A stretch of DNA of 30,670 bases from CAVPRW01 sp046727435 [NCBI: bacterium] (GCA_046727435.1 JBKPCR010000302.1:1-30670), one strand, 5' to 3'. Positions 1 to 8,791 are shown, counted from the first letter of the stretch. Notes: generated by a model from the letters alone, not told the origin. Numbers and translations: made by a program.

Positions 1-224
1 CGCTCGTGATGAGGCTCAACTTCCCTCGCGGCCGTCTGAACCACTTGAGGGCTGTACCACCCATTAGCTCACGTCAGGCACGATTTCAGGGTGACCGACG
101 GCCCCTGGGGCGTGGTTATCGGTGAAGCGCTCGCGGTCTCGCACACGGCTCCTGCGGGGCGGGTTCGTGGTGGACATCCCCCGCCGTCTGCCCCCGTCGC
201 CTATCGTGCCGAATGGGTACTAAT

Positions 225-405
225 CTATCGGCCCTTGTCATTGTACGTATAGATGAATCCCGCCATCGCACACTTACGGTGGTGGACGTATACCCCGTCA
301 GGCCATCTGCGGGCTTATTCCAGCAGTGATGGTCAGAATTTGCCGTCCTTTCTCGTCATAGACATAGACGAACGAACCTCTCTCGATAGCCGTCGCGATC
401 GGCAT
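225..405 (-). pseudogene. Decayed small protein gene with internal repeat (two frameshifts)
   Basis: A good ribosome site (GAAGGAG) precedes an ATG at 405 that opens MPIATAIERGSFVYVYDEKG and stops at 298. Just beyond the stop the reading continues in a second frame (GYTSTTVSVR) and then a third (AGFIYTYNDKGR, stop at 225-227). Joined, the three pieces give one small protein in which a RGSFVYVYDEKGRQ-type motif occurs twice (second copy GFIYTYNDKGR). The pattern resembles short conserved hypothetical proteins with a duplicated (V/I)YxYDEKGRQ motif; function unknown. At least two frameshifts make it a pseudogene unless the sequence has errors here. Confidence 0.55.
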
Positions 406-823
406 CGTCGTTGCTCCTTCCCTCTTGCTTCTCGTGGACTGGATCTCACGCACATGACCTAGACTAGTAATACCACGACCGTGCGACAAATCATGTCGCT
501 TGCCAGCAACGCCTCGTTTGCTAACGGAACACTGGATGCCTGGCGTGATGCCTGAGAATTGCAGCTCAAAGTACTCTTTCCGCTGCAAGACCAGTCGTGG
601 AGGATAGTGAAAACGGGTGTACCTATTGGCGAGCCAACGGTCAAACGTCTTGCGCACAAAGTTTTTGGGCATACCATGGTCCTAAATCACTCCACACAGG
701 ATTGGTACAGTCAACTTCGCCGAAAAATGGGACTGAATGGGGTCTTAGCAGTTCGCGTGTGCCAATGTCATGTGGTTCGATTTAATCGACGACCAGTCAT
801 GGCCACAGTCTATGTACCCACGC
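406..823. other. Gap with no recognisable gene
   Basis: Short open frames exist on both strands (for example 559-864 plus and 459-677 minus), but none shows a recognisable domain or a convincing ribosome site. It lies between two decayed genes and is probably remnant DNA. Confidence 0.5.
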
Positions 824-2159
824 TCAGATGTGCGCGAGCAAGGTACCTTCCATGGCAGCGTTAGCGAAGAAGGGTCGGCCGGTCCGCGTATAACAGATGC
901 CGATGCCGCCATCGACGATGCCGAAGCGCCGCTGTGCCGCGGCCTCGTCGCGGCACACCACGACAATGGCCCGCGACCCCATATGCTTCTCCTCGCAGAT
1001 GACGTGCGAGAGACCCTGCCGCCGGTAATAGCCCAAGACCTGGGCAGGATCCTCAAGCCGGTCGGGCGCGTCGCTAGGGTCCGGCGGGGATATCGTTGGC
1101 GGCAAATAGAAGAGCCACCGGGGATCGACGGCGAAGCGGCTCATCACCTCCGGGGCCGCAGCGCTCTGCTCCTCATGCATCACGATGGTGGGCCACAGGC
1201 GTGTGTGGATGGCACGCTTCCCCAACACCTCATGAAGATCGAGCCATTCGTCCGCCTGTTGCTGGGCGCTGCGGGGGTCGGCGGTGGCGGGCATGAACGG
1301 CCGGATGGGCTCGGTATAAGTCCGTGCCGCTGGCGCCGAGACCAATTCCCGCTCCGGATACAGCAGCGCCGTGAGCTTACCGCCGAAGACGCAGCCGGTG
1401 TCGATGTTGATGGTGCAATTGAGCCACTCCGCCTCCGGCACCGGCGTGTGCCTGTAGACGACGCAGGCCTGTCCACGGTTCGGCCGCCCAGTTGTGGCGC
1501 ACCGGGAGGCCATCGGCATCGGTCTCGCCGGTGGTCTCGCCATAGGGCGCAAACGCCCGCACCTGTGACGAGGCCCGTCCTTGCAGACTGGCCTTCATGC
1601 CGCCATGGGCGACGACGAGCTTGGCATCGTCGAGGACGTAATGACTGATCAGGCCATCGAAAAAGCCGGCCATCTGTCGACAGAAATGGTCCCGCAGGTC
1701 TGTCGGCAGGCGTTCGATCTCGGCGAGCGTCTGCTCCAGCCCGTGGTTCACGACCACATCACGACCCCGCAGGTTGCGCACCAGCTTGGCCTCGTGATTG
1801 CCCGAGACGCACAGGGCGCTACCGGCGTCCACCATGTGACGGACCAGTTGGTAGGTGTCCAGGATGCGCGGCCCTCGGTCCACCAGATCGCCGCGGAAGA
1901 CGGCCTTCCGCCCTCCGGGATGGCGGTAGATCCGCCGATAGCTCCCCGGGCGATCGAGCGGTCGTTCGTCCCATTCGTACCCAAGGGTTTCCAGCAGCCG
2001 CTCGAGCTCATCGCCGCAGCCATGCACGTCGGCGATGAGGTCGAAGGGGCCGTGCTCGTGCCGATGGTTACTCCACAGCGGCTGGCGCTCGATGGTCGCC
2101 GTCGCCACCTCCTCGGGTGACGAGAGCGTGTAGATGTAGCGGAAGCCCTTCCGTTTCAT
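824..2159 (-). pseudogene. Remnant of bacterial Pnkp (polynucleotide kinase-phosphatase/ligase), kinase deleted, frameshifted and truncated
   Basis: Intact Pnkp has kinase, metallophosphatase and ligase modules and repairs RNA with Hen1. Here the kinase module is missing: the frame begins at the linker before the phosphatase (GFRYIYTLSSPEEV). The phosphatase keeps its metal motifs (ADVHGC, GDLVDRGP, SGNHE, VAHGG). Near 1480 the frame breaks after RHNWAAE and continues in another frame with RGQACVVYRHTPVPEAEWLN. The ligase module follows with the putative adenylylated lysine in CEEKHMGSRA, but translation stops at 824 after FANAAMEGTLLAHI, well short of a full ligase domain. Loss of the kinase, a frameshift and C-terminal truncation make this a decaying gene. 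Family assignment rests on the motif order and is confident; activity is very unlikely. Confidence 0.8.
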
Positions 2160-2395
2160 GCTCCGCGTGGGCTCGATATGCTCGATGACCTCTATGAGTA
2201 CGGCCGCATCATAGCCCACCAGTCGTGCGTCGCGAACAACAGCGATCCCTGCATGAGCGTCAGGCGCTGGCCCTGCTGCGTGGGGAGGTCCTCTGGGTGC
2301 AACCGGTCTGCCGTACGGTCGAGATGGCGCGGGGACACGGCCACGTGGTGGGGACGGTAACGGGCATGACGGGTGAGCAGCGTGCCGATGTTCAT
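2160..2395 (-). pseudogene. Chimeric fragment: adenylate-forming enzyme N-terminus joined to a Hen1 methyltransferase piece
   Basis: An ATG at 2395 with a strong ribosome site (GGAGGAG) starts MNIGTLLTRHARYRPHH, which looks like the N-terminus of an AMP-binding acyl-CoA synthetase. It then runs into VSPRHLDRTADRL...RLTLMQGSL, matching the SAM-domain region of bacterial Hen1 (3'-terminal RNA 2'-O-methyltransferase). Around 2222 the frame shifts and continues GYDAAVLIEVIEHIEPTR, the Hen1 EVIEH motif, before fusing directly to the Pnkp linker at 2159. The Hen1 N-terminal ligand domain and the C-terminal part of its methyltransferase are absent. This is a rearranged remnant of a hen1-pnkp operon. 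The Hen1 part is fairly sure; the adenylate-enzyme origin of the first 17 residues is inference. Confidence 0.6.
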
Positions 2396-3328
2396 GGTCT
2401 CCTCCGTCGCAGCCCTTGTGAGCTCCACGGGGACTCTACTCCCAGGAGATGCTAGTAGCTATATGCTGGTACATTCAGTGTGGTGAGGGATGCCGAAATA
2501 TCGTGTGCACAAACCATCAACACCCGCACACTTGGATAGGTGTCGGCCGAACAAGAGTTAGGCTTCCCAAAAGATCTGATAAACACTGCAATGCTTCACG
2601 GCCTAGCACCGGACCACGAACGACTCTTCCAGGCCCAAAAACACGTGCACTTTAGCACGGTTACGCCTACCTAGCAAGCATGGGCTGGCAGGTGTTAGGC
2701 TGCAGAACTATGCAACCTAACACCTGCCAGCCTAATACCTTCTCACCCCTCTGGAGATCACGACGATTGGGGACGACTATCGGTCTGACAGGTATCCTCA
2801 GCGGGATAGTGGCGAGGGCGCTAAATGGGTCGACGATGTTCCGAGCAGGTGTGACCAGGGCGGTACGAGGGTGTAAGAGCATCCATGATTTCAAACAGAT
2901 GACGCACAGCTACCCCAGGAGAGCCAGATTGTATGCGGCCTCGGGGGAGAAAGGCCGAAACCGACGACGGAACAGACAAACGCCCCGTGCTCCTGTCAAC
3001 CAGTACCGGCCGTCCAAGTTATTTTGATCACACCAATTTGGAGACCCGACCTCAAATGCGCCGCCGTCCGATGAGCCTGTCAGCACTTCTTCTGCTGACA
3101 CACCATGGGCACGGCCTTAACAATCGTGGCCGGCTCGTGGACGAGGTGCAGCTGGATGCTTCCTTGTGCCCTATGGGCGGACGACTCATGGCGTCCCACC
3201 GCGCCGAAGTCGCCTGCGGCGGCGGCGATGGCATTGCCTCGCGTACCATAACAGTGCCTAAAAGATGCAACTGAACCGAGGCGATGGCCGATTTGCCGAA
3301 GGCTGACCACAGCAGACACACTGGTCGA
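2396..3328. other. Long gap without a recognisable gene
   Basis: About 0.9 kb. Overlapping open frames occur on both strands (2680-3027 plus, 2667-2894 minus, 3080-3319 minus), but their translations are low-complexity or arginine-rich, resemble nothing I know and lack good ribosome sites. The only clear structure is the palindrome at 2681-2734. It probably holds decayed sequence. Confidence 0.5.
2681..2734. repeat. Long near-perfect inverted repeat (hairpin)
   Basis: Arms 2683-2704 and 2711-2732 are 22 nt each and complementary except for one G-T wobble, separated by a 6-nt loop; one more pair and a G-T wobble extend the base. There is no T-run on either side, so it does not look like an ordinary intrinsic terminator. 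It lies in gene-free DNA and could be a solitary REP-like or mobile palindromic element. Confidence 0.75.
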
Positions 3329-3652
3329 TCACTGCGGTTCTGGCGCGAAGTCGGGTGATAGCATCAGGTAAGTCTTCTGGGCAACGATGAGCCCACGCAC
3401 CCGTGGCAGGTACTTCTGGGTCCAGTCGGGATCGGCGGCGATTTTCGCCTTGGCATCTTCCATATGGGCGTGATCCTGAAACCACCAGATGTGAACCACT
3501 TGATTCAACTCGCCAACGTCGCTGTAATACCAACCTGCCAGTTTGACACCGTACTTCTTGCGGATGGGCAAGGCTAGCTCACGTACCGCAGCCATGTAGT
3601 CAGGGGTCGCCCCTGGTTTCAGCGTGTACATGCGAAAATCATAGACGGCCAT
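3329..3652 (-). CDS. NIPSNAP family protein
   Basis: A 107-residue protein (MAVYDFRMYTLKPG...) with the single ferredoxin-like NIPSNAP fold pattern: an aromatic-rich first strand (YDFRMYTLKPG), a central LAGWYYSDVGELNQVVHIW strand pair and a following helix. NIPSNAP proteins are small dimeric alpha-beta barrel proteins; bacterial members often sit beside catabolic or acyl-CoA genes, and their chemistry is mostly unknown. The start at 3652 is chosen because GGGGGA lies 7 nt upstream; ATG 3655 or GTG 3667 are possible. It is a single gene with no close partner and is intact although its surroundings are decayed. Confidence 0.8.
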   Translation of the reverse strand: MAVYDFRMYTLKPGATPDYMAAVRELALPIRKKYGVKLAGWYYSDVGELNQVVHIWWFQDHAHMEDAKAKIAADPDWTQKYLPRVRGLIVAQKTYLMLSPDFAPEPQ

Positions 3653-3756
3653 CATCAATTCCCCCACTCAAACCATCATAAGCTCTCGTAACTGGGCTAT
3701 TTCAAGCCAAGCTGCGCGCCATCATAGCCCATGTCCTGTTGCCATGCAAGGCGGCT

Positions 3757-3862
3757 CTCATGCTCGTAGTGTCCTAAAAGTGCGTTGCTATCCAGATGAG
3801 CTATGCCCAGTGGGCGCCACTCTAAAGGCGGCAACTCAGATTTAGGACACTACCCTCATGCT
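3757..3862. mobile_element. MITE-like element with terminal inverted repeats and 8-bp target duplication
   Basis: Perfect 13-bp inverted repeats (3766-3778, GTAGTGTCCTAAA, and 3841-3853) bound a 90-bp unit at 3765-3854. The similarity continues inward for about ten more positions (8 of 10 match). The unit is flanked by identical 8-bp direct repeats CTCATGCT at 3757-3764 and 3855-3862, as expected for a target-site duplication. It is too small to encode a transposase, so it is most simply a non-autonomous miniature element mobilised by a transposase in trans. The parent IS family is not identified. Confidence 0.75.
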
Positions 3863-4135
3863 TCCCTGTGTGAGTAAGAATGCTCGATAGCCCTCAAATA
3901 AAACGCTTACATCAGGGGTTGAAACGCAGCCTCTGCTTCCCTACTCTCAGGTTCTCTGCAATGCCCGCCGGCAGGTCAGGCGGCCAAGAGGGTCATAGCC
4001 CGGATGACAGTATCTCCAGCATGACCCTTTGGAGCTACGGGGAGGCTGCCCAGGTTATGAAGCCGGATTGACCATAGCTGAGCGTGTGGGTCGCCATGAT
4101 TTTCTGGGCTCGATAGGGATCACCATAGGAGCTGC

Positions 4136-4500
4136 GGCCTGTTTACGAAAATCAGGTTCGCCAGCATGGTCGCTTTCGGCGTGGCACCGTTTGCCATCGG
4201 CAAAGATCACCCCGAAGGGATTATCAGCGGCGTCCATTCCAACTGTTACTTCGACTATCCGCCGGCCAATCGCTGGCCGCTCAACACCATCTTTATTAAG
4301 AAATCATTCGGCCGCTGGAAGGAATATCCGAACCTGCCATCCGGAGGATATCTCTATATCGATGTAAATCTCCAACCATGTTCACAGAAACCTTCTCCAA
4401 GGCTTTCGAAGATGGCGGCGGTCGCGACGAGATCATCTTTGCCGGCGATCCACAAGCGATCTTCCAGAACGAAGAGGTGATGAAGACAATTCCCAGTTAG
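4136..4500 (+). pseudogene. Remnant of an ABC-transporter substrate-binding protein (LivK-like)
   Basis: The frame reads LFTKIRFASMVAFGVAPFAI, then GKDHPEGIISGVHSN and YFDYPPANRWPLNT, followed by FGRWKEYPNLPSGGYLYIDV. This resembles the C-terminal half of periplasmic branched-chain amino-acid-type binding proteins (type 1 periplasmic binding fold). The text jumps from YPNLPSGG to YLYI, consistent with an internal deletion. Near 4376 the sensible reading moves to another frame (MFTETFSKAFEDGGGRDEII...) ending at a TAG at 4498-4500; that second piece is not recognised. The N-terminal half and signal peptide are absent. No permease or ATPase genes remain nearby. Confidence 0.5.
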
Positions 4501-4539
4501 CTCTCCGCCGCTCCGTCGTGGTCGATGCTGCCGTGTGGC

Positions 4540-5682
4540 CTAGCGACGCAATACTTGCCGCGCGATGATCAACCGCTGGATCTCTGACGTGCCCTCACCG
4601 ATCTCGCAGATTTTGGCGTCTCGAAGGTAGCGCTCCACAGGGTAATCCTTCATGTATCCGTAGCCGCCGTGAATTTGCAGGGCTTGGTTACAGGCCCGCG
4701 TCGCCGCCTCCGAGGCATACATCTTGGCCATGGCTGATTCTTTGGTGACGCGCAGCCCCTGGTCCTTCATCCAGGCGGCTCGTAAGATTAATAACCGTGC
4801 CGCATCCAGCTCGGTGGCCATGTCCGCTAGCTTCCATTGGATAGCCTGGAAGTGCGCAATGGGTTGCCCGAACTGCTCCCGCTGTTGCGCATACTTCAAG
4901 GCTTCCTCGTACGCGCCACGCCCAATGCCTAGCGCCATGGCGGCGATGCTGAGGCGGCCCCCATCCAGAATAGTTAACGTGTCGATAAATCCCTCATTGA
5001 CCCGGCCGAGGAGGTTTTCCGCGGGGATGCGGACGTTGTCAAGGGTGATTTGCGCGGTATCGCTGGCGCGTACGCCGAACTTATTCTTCATGGGAATGGC
5101 TGACAGTCCAGGGGTGCCGCGTTCGACAATGAACGCCGAGATGCCATGTTGTTTTTGGGATTTCTCTGTGGCTGCCATAATCACATATATATCTGCCACA
5201 CTCCCTTGGGTAATGAAGATTTTTGAACCATTCAGCACCCACTCATCGCCGTCCAGAACGGCTGTCGTTTGCGTGCCGCTAGCATCGCTTCCGGCATGGG
5301 GCTCGGTCAGCCCCCAGGCGCCAAGTTTCTCGCCGCGGGCCAGGGGCGTGAGATAACGGCGCCGCTGTGCCTCACTGCCAACGCTATGGATATGGTTCGC
5401 GCACAAAGAGGTATGCGAGGCAACAATGATTCCGATCGACCCATCGATCCTCGACAGTTCTTCGATCGCCAGTGCATAGCTGATGTAGTCCAGCCCTGCG
5501 CCGCCATCGGCCTGTGGAAAGATGATGCCCAGAAGGTTCAGGTCTGCGAGCTTTCGCACGACCTCCCAGGGGAACGCGCAGGATTCATCCCACTGCGCAG
5601 CATAGGGTGCGATCTCCTTGGTAGCGAATTCGCGCGCGAGTTGTTGCGTCATGCGTTGCGCTTCGGTCAACTGAAAGTCCAT
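4540..5682 (-). CDS. Acyl-CoA dehydrogenase
   Basis: A 380-residue FAD flavoprotein that would introduce a trans-2,3 double bond into an acyl-CoA and pass electrons to electron-transfer flavoprotein. Domains appear in normal order: N-terminal helical domain ([11 protein letters not shown]...), beta domain with [17 protein letters not shown] and the [11 protein letters not shown] segment, and C-terminal helical domain. The C-terminus has the family signature [20 protein letters not shown] followed by GEGTSEIQ, whose Glu is the usual catalytic base. Length is typical. The frame is open upstream to 5799, but the start at 5682 fits the family N-terminus and has GGGGGAG just upstream. Substrate chain length cannot be told. 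It appears to stand alone, with no enoyl-CoA hydratase beside it. Confidence 0.93.
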   Translation of the reverse strand: MDFQLTEAQRMTQQLAREFATKEIAPYAAQWDESCAFPWEVVRKLADLNLLGIIFPQADGGAGLDYISYALAIEELSRIDGSIGIIVASHTSLCANHIHSVGSEAQRRRYLTPLARGEKLGAWGLTEPHAGSDASGTQTTAVLDGDEWVLNGSKIFITQGSVADIYVIMAATEKSQKQHGISAFIVERGTPGLSAIPMKNKFGVRASDTAQITLDNVRIPAENLLGRVNEGFIDTLTILDGGRLSIAAMALGIGRGAYEEALKYAQQREQFGQPIAHFQAIQWKLADMATELDAARLLILRAAWMKDQGLRVTKESAMAKMYASEAATRACNQALQIHGGYGYMKDYPVERYLRDAKICEIGEGTSEIQRLIIARQVLRR

Positions 5683-6084
5683 ATCGCGTGCTCCCCCACC
5701 TCGTCCCTGCCGTCCCTCAAATGTGCATGCGACCCAGTGCCGTGATTCGAGCAAAGGGGGGTAAGCGGCGTCGCTGCTCAGGACGCTAGCCAAGCTCATC
5801 CACCCCCCGTTTGGTGTGCATCTTCGCTATCCGGCCTACTGGGCAAAGCCTAGCATAGCCATGGAAGACTTGCCATGGGAGGGGGCAAGGCATCATACGC
5901 TGATCTGTTCGGGGTAAACCATTGACACCCTTGCCGGGCACTCCTAGAATGACGCTGACATAGGCATTGCGTAGCGGACAATAGCCATCGTATGCGGCTG
6001 ATTCCATCGCCTGGAGGGTCGGCTATCGGACCCCTGGAGCGCTACGGTGGCAGGGGTGATGTATGTCTCGTGAGGATCGGGCAC
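5683..6084. other. Divergent intergenic region
   Basis: This separates the minus-strand acyl-CoA dehydrogenase from the plus-strand dGTPase gene. Apart from the plus-strand promoter at 5922-5950, I see no gene. The in-frame upstream ATGs at 5799 (minus) and 5992 (plus) lack ribosome sites. Confidence 0.5.
5922..5950 (+). promoter_or_regulatory. Sigma-70 type promoter for the dGTPase gene
   Basis: TTGACA (5922-5927) and TAGAAT (5945-5950) are separated by exactly 17 nt: a perfect -35 and a 5/6 -10. Transcription would begin near 5957, leaving a leader of about 128 nt before the chosen start at 6085. Confidence 0.7.
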
Positions 6085-7236
6085 ATGCTCGGGCGTGAGG
6101 ATTTAGAGCGACGTGAACAAGCGATGCTCGCCCCCTACGCATTCAAGAGTGCGCATTCAAGCGGACGAGCCTATCCTGAGGAAGAACATCCCTTTCGCCT
6201 GGCATTTCAGCGTGATCGCGATCGCATCGTCCATTCAACCGCCTTCCGGCGCCTGGAGTATAAGACACAGGTCTTTGTGAATCATGAGGGGGATCACTTC
6301 CGCACACGTCTGACCCATACCTTAGAGGTGGCGCAGATCGCCCGCACGATCGCCCGCAGCCTGGGACTGAATGAGGATCTCACCGAGGCCATTGCCCTGG
6401 CCCATGACCTGGGTCACCCGCCGTTTGGCCATGCAGGTGAGCGAGCGATGAACGAGATGATGCAGCCCTACGGCGGATTCGAACATAATCAGCAGAGTTT
6501 GCGCATCGTCGAGGTTTTAGAAGACCGCTATCTTGAGTTCCCCGGGCTGAACCTAACCTGGGAGACGCGCAATGGTTTGAAAAAGCATCAACCTCGTTTC
6601 TTGCCACCCGACGCCAATGGTCTGACAGTGGCGGTCGGACCCAGCCTGGAAGCCCAAGTCACCGACTACGCCGATGAGATCGCCTACAACAACCACGATA
6701 TCGACGATGGATTGACCTCGCAAATGGTCGAGCTTGAGAGCCTGCGCCAGGTGCCCCTGTGGGAAGAACACTTTCGCGAGGTACAACACCGCTTTCCGCA
6801 AGCTCCGCGGAAGATCCTGTGGCGCCAGTGCGTACGGTCGATCATTAACAGCCTGGTAGTGGATCTCTGCGAGGAGACGCTCAGGCGCCTGGCAGCCGCG
6901 AGGATCAACAATGTGGCGGATGTCCTATCGGCCACGCAGCTATTGGTGGGATTCGGCCAGTCCATGGAGCGCAAGAACGCAGAACTCAAGCAGTTTCTGC
7001 TGGAGCATCTCTATCGCCATTATCGGGTGATCCGGATGGCCGAGAAAGCGCGACGCATCCTCCACGACCTCATCAAGGTGTATGCTGACTCACCCCGGCA
7101 GCTGCCGCCAGGCTTTTCTACCCGCATTGCGACAGAAGGGATGCCTCGAGTGGTCTGCGATTATATCGCTGGTATGACCGATCGGTTTGCTCTCGAAGAG
7201 CATCACAAGCTATTTGATCCGCATGCCCGCGTCTGA
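6085..7236 (+). CDS. dgt: Deoxyguanosinetriphosphate triphosphohydrolase-like protein (HD domain)
   Basis: A 383-residue HD-superfamily phosphohydrolase that would convert dNTPs (classically dGTP) to deoxynucleoside plus triphosphate. Visible motifs are the FRRLEYKTQVF segment, the first metal-binding His in RTRLTHTLEVAQIA, the HD pair in ALAHDLGHPPFGHAGE, and YADEIAYNNHDIDDGL further on. The RTRLTHTLEVAQIAR and HDLGHPPFGHAG blocks are diagnostic of the dGTPase-like type 2 family found outside enterobacteria. The longer frame from 5992 adds an unrelated N-terminus without a ribosome site; 6085 gives the family-typical MLGREDLERREQ. It is driven by the promoter at 5922-5950, and the tetR gene follows after 71 nt. 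Exact dNTP preference is unknown. Confidence 0.9.
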   Translation: MLGREDLERREQAMLAPYAFKSAHSSGRAYPEEEHPFRLAFQRDRDRIVHSTAFRRLEYKTQVFVNHEGDHFRTRLTHTLEVAQIARTIARSLGLNEDLTEAIALAHDLGHPPFGHAGERAMNEMMQPYGGFEHNQQSLRIVEVLEDRYLEFPGLNLTWETRNGLKKHQPRFLPPDANGLTVAVGPSLEAQVTDYADEIAYNNHDIDDGLTSQMVELESLRQVPLWEEHFREVQHRFPQAPRKILWRQCVRSIINSLVVDLCEETLRRLAAARINNVADVLSATQLLVGFGQSMERKNAELKQFLLEHLYRHYRVIRMAEKARRILHDLIKVYADSPRQLPPGFSTRIATEGMPRVVCDYIAGMTDRFALEEHHKLFDPHARV

Positions 7237-7264
7237 CCCGCCGCCGTCAGGGCTATGGACGCTA

Positions 7265-7280
7265 CCTATTGCGCCATAGG
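7265..7280. promoter_or_regulatory. Near-perfect 16-bp palindrome, candidate TetR operator
   Basis: CCTATTGCGCCATAGG matches its own reverse complement at 14 of 16 positions. It lies 28 nt before the tetR start. Further CCATAG boxes occur at 7293-7298 and, inverted, at 7253-7258. Self-regulation by the adjacent TetR protein is the simplest reading, but this is inference. Confidence 0.4.
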
Positions 7281-7307
7281 AAGTATCCAGAACCATAGGG
7301 TTCGCCC

Positions 7308-7946
7308 ATGCAACGCGAAGAACGCCGTGAACAGGTTTTGCGCTCAGCCATGGAGGTGTTCGCCCATAAGGGCTATCATGCCACGAGCGTGGGGGATATC
7401 ATCAAACGGGCACAGATCGCCCGGGGAACTTTTTACCTTTACTTCGAGACTAAGCGTCAGATCTTCGAAGCAATTCTCGAAGTGGCTCTGCAGGGACTGG
7501 TCAGCCGCCTGCATCGCATCGAGCTCTCGCCACAGAGTCCACCGCCCCTTGAGCAGCTGCGTGCCAATGTCGGCCGCGTCATCGCCTTTTTGCTATCAGA
7601 GCGGGAGCTGACGCAAATTTTGCTGCGCCACGCCGATGGTCTGGATGCTGACTTCGACAGGAGATTATCCGAGTTCTATGACACCATCATGAACCTCATC
7701 GAAGGGGTACTCCACGCCGGACAACTGATGGCGCTGGTGCGGCCATGTGATCGGCGGATCGTGGCGGCTTGTATTCTGGGCAGTATCAAGGAGGTAATGG
7801 CTAGGCTCACATCTGAAGCTGGCCAGGCGCCGCCTCTCCATGTCGTGGTTGATGAGGTCGTAAATTTCGGCCTGCGGGGGATCTTCTACGACCGGGAGCA
7901 AGGGCTGCAGAGCCCCGAAGAACATAGCAAATGGGCGGAGAAATGA
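7308..7946 (+). CDS. TetR/AcrR family transcriptional regulator
   Basis: A 212-residue one-component regulator. The N-terminal helix-turn-helix is typical: EQVLRSAMEVFAHKGYHATS, then VGDIIKRAQIARGTFYLYFETKRQIFEAILE, ending about residue 60. The remaining 150 residues form the variable ligand-binding helical domain, which gives no clue to the effector. The start at 7308 lacks a strong ribosome site, but the protein needs this N-terminus for its first helix. It follows dgt closely and could be partly co-transcribed with it, although a palindrome just upstream suggests its own operator. Target genes are unknown; nearby candidates are itself and the small secreted-protein genes downstream. Confidence 0.9.
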   Translation: MQREERREQVLRSAMEVFAHKGYHATSVGDIIKRAQIARGTFYLYFETKRQIFEAILEVALQGLVSRLHRIELSPQSPPPLEQLRANVGRVIAFLLSERELTQILLRHADGLDADFDRRLSEFYDTIMNLIEGVLHAGQLMALVRPCDRRIVAACILGSIKEVMARLTSEAGQAPPLHVVVDEVVNFGLRGIFYDREQGLQSPEEHSKWAEK

Positions 7947-8013
7947 GTAGGGGTGAGGCAGGTCATCGCCGCTGACATGATCACTTCAAGAGGCGGCGCG
8001 CACGTGATATCCC

Positions 8014-8043
8014 TTGACTTCCGCGGTTCGGCTGCAGTATAAC
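8014..8043 (+). promoter_or_regulatory. Putative sigma-70 promoter for the small secreted-protein genes
   Basis: TTGACT (8014-8019) and TATAAC (8038-8043) are separated by 18 nt, each 5/6 to consensus. The leader to the start at 8219 would be roughly 170 nt. Confidence 0.45.
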
Positions 8044-8218
8044 TGGTCCACACGCATGGGGATGAGCACGTAGTGTTGCAGTTCATCGCATTGAGCGAGC
8101 CAGCAGTTGGGATCGTGTGTACGCCTGGCCATTTCTCCCACGATGGATCAGCAATGGGGCGAGACTTGGCAGGGAGGGGACGCAGAGTCGGCGGTGAGTT
8201 GAGCGAGGGAGGTGACCA

Positions 8219-8587
8219 ATGAAGGGAATCAGGACAACACTCGTGTTGCTTCTGTGTACGATGTGTTCATTGGCGCTGGTAGCCTCAACCATGGCGGGCG
8301 GAGGATATTCAGCGAAGGCACAACCATATGAAGGGCAGATTAAATCGGTTAAAATCGACAAGTGCGGCCTGCAACCCGGTTCCTGTGAAGGCTCGGTCAT
8401 CCTGGCGCGGGCGGGAGGAGCTGGGGAAATCACCCTAGCTATCAAACCAGGGACATGGCTGAAACGTGGCGATCAGCTCGTTACTATCGACGAACTCGGC
8501 ATCGGCAATTATGTGAAGGTTGAAGCTGTGCAACTTCCTGGTCAGCAGCTTCAACAGATTACGATCCTGAACAGTGCACAAGAATAA
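8219..8587 (+). CDS. Small secreted protein, tandem paralogue 1 (function unknown)
   Basis: A 122-residue protein with a strong ribosome site (AGGGAGGTGA). Residues 1-27 are a signal peptide (basic start, then TTLVLLLCTMCSLALVASTMAGG), so it is probably periplasmic. The mature part begins QPYEGQIKSVKIDKCGLQPG and has two cysteines six residues apart (CGLQPGSC), which could form a disulfide or bind a ligand. It is rich in alternating hydrophobic strands (EITLAIKPGTWLKRGDQLVTI), suggesting a small beta-barrel or OB-like fold. A second copy lies about 570 bp downstream. I do not recognise the family and assign no function. Confidence 0.85.
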   Translation: MKGIRTTLVLLLCTMCSLALVASTMAGGGYSAKAQPYEGQIKSVKIDKCGLQPGSCEGSVILARAGGAGEITLAIKPGTWLKRGDQLVTIDELGIGNYVKVEAVQLPGQQLQQITILNSAQE

Positions 8588-8791
8588 TGCATCACAGCTA
8601 GGTGCCATGCCGTCTCGCCCCACCTGTCGTATAGATTCGTGACCATTCATTGACCGAACGGTATGTAGTTCTGCCCATGTCTAGATCGTGCGGGGTGTGA
8701 AGGTAATCTCTGCTCAGTTTGAGGCGGCTAACTAAGAGCCTCTGGATAGGAAGCCTGAGGCGACGGTGAGCTAGGTGGGAGAGGGGGTTAA

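Noticed and set aside
770-1648. 292-residue plus-strand open frame
   Set aside because: It is antisense to the Pnkp remnant, whose motifs are unmistakable; the plus frame has no recognisable domain and is a high-GC shadow.
2681-2734. Palindrome as an intrinsic terminator
   Set aside because: No T-run on either strand and no adjacent gene to terminate.
3080-3319. Minus-strand frame (…HESSAHRAQGSIQLHLVHEP…) as a gene
   Set aside because: A well-formed frame exists on the other strand too, there is no ribosome site and I recognise no family, so the coding strand cannot be decided.
4724-5356. 210-residue plus-strand open frame
   Set aside because: Antisense shadow of the acyl-CoA dehydrogenase gene.
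5992-6084. Upstream N-terminal extension of the dGTPase frame
   Set aside because: No ribosome site, and family similarity begins at the Met encoded at 6085.
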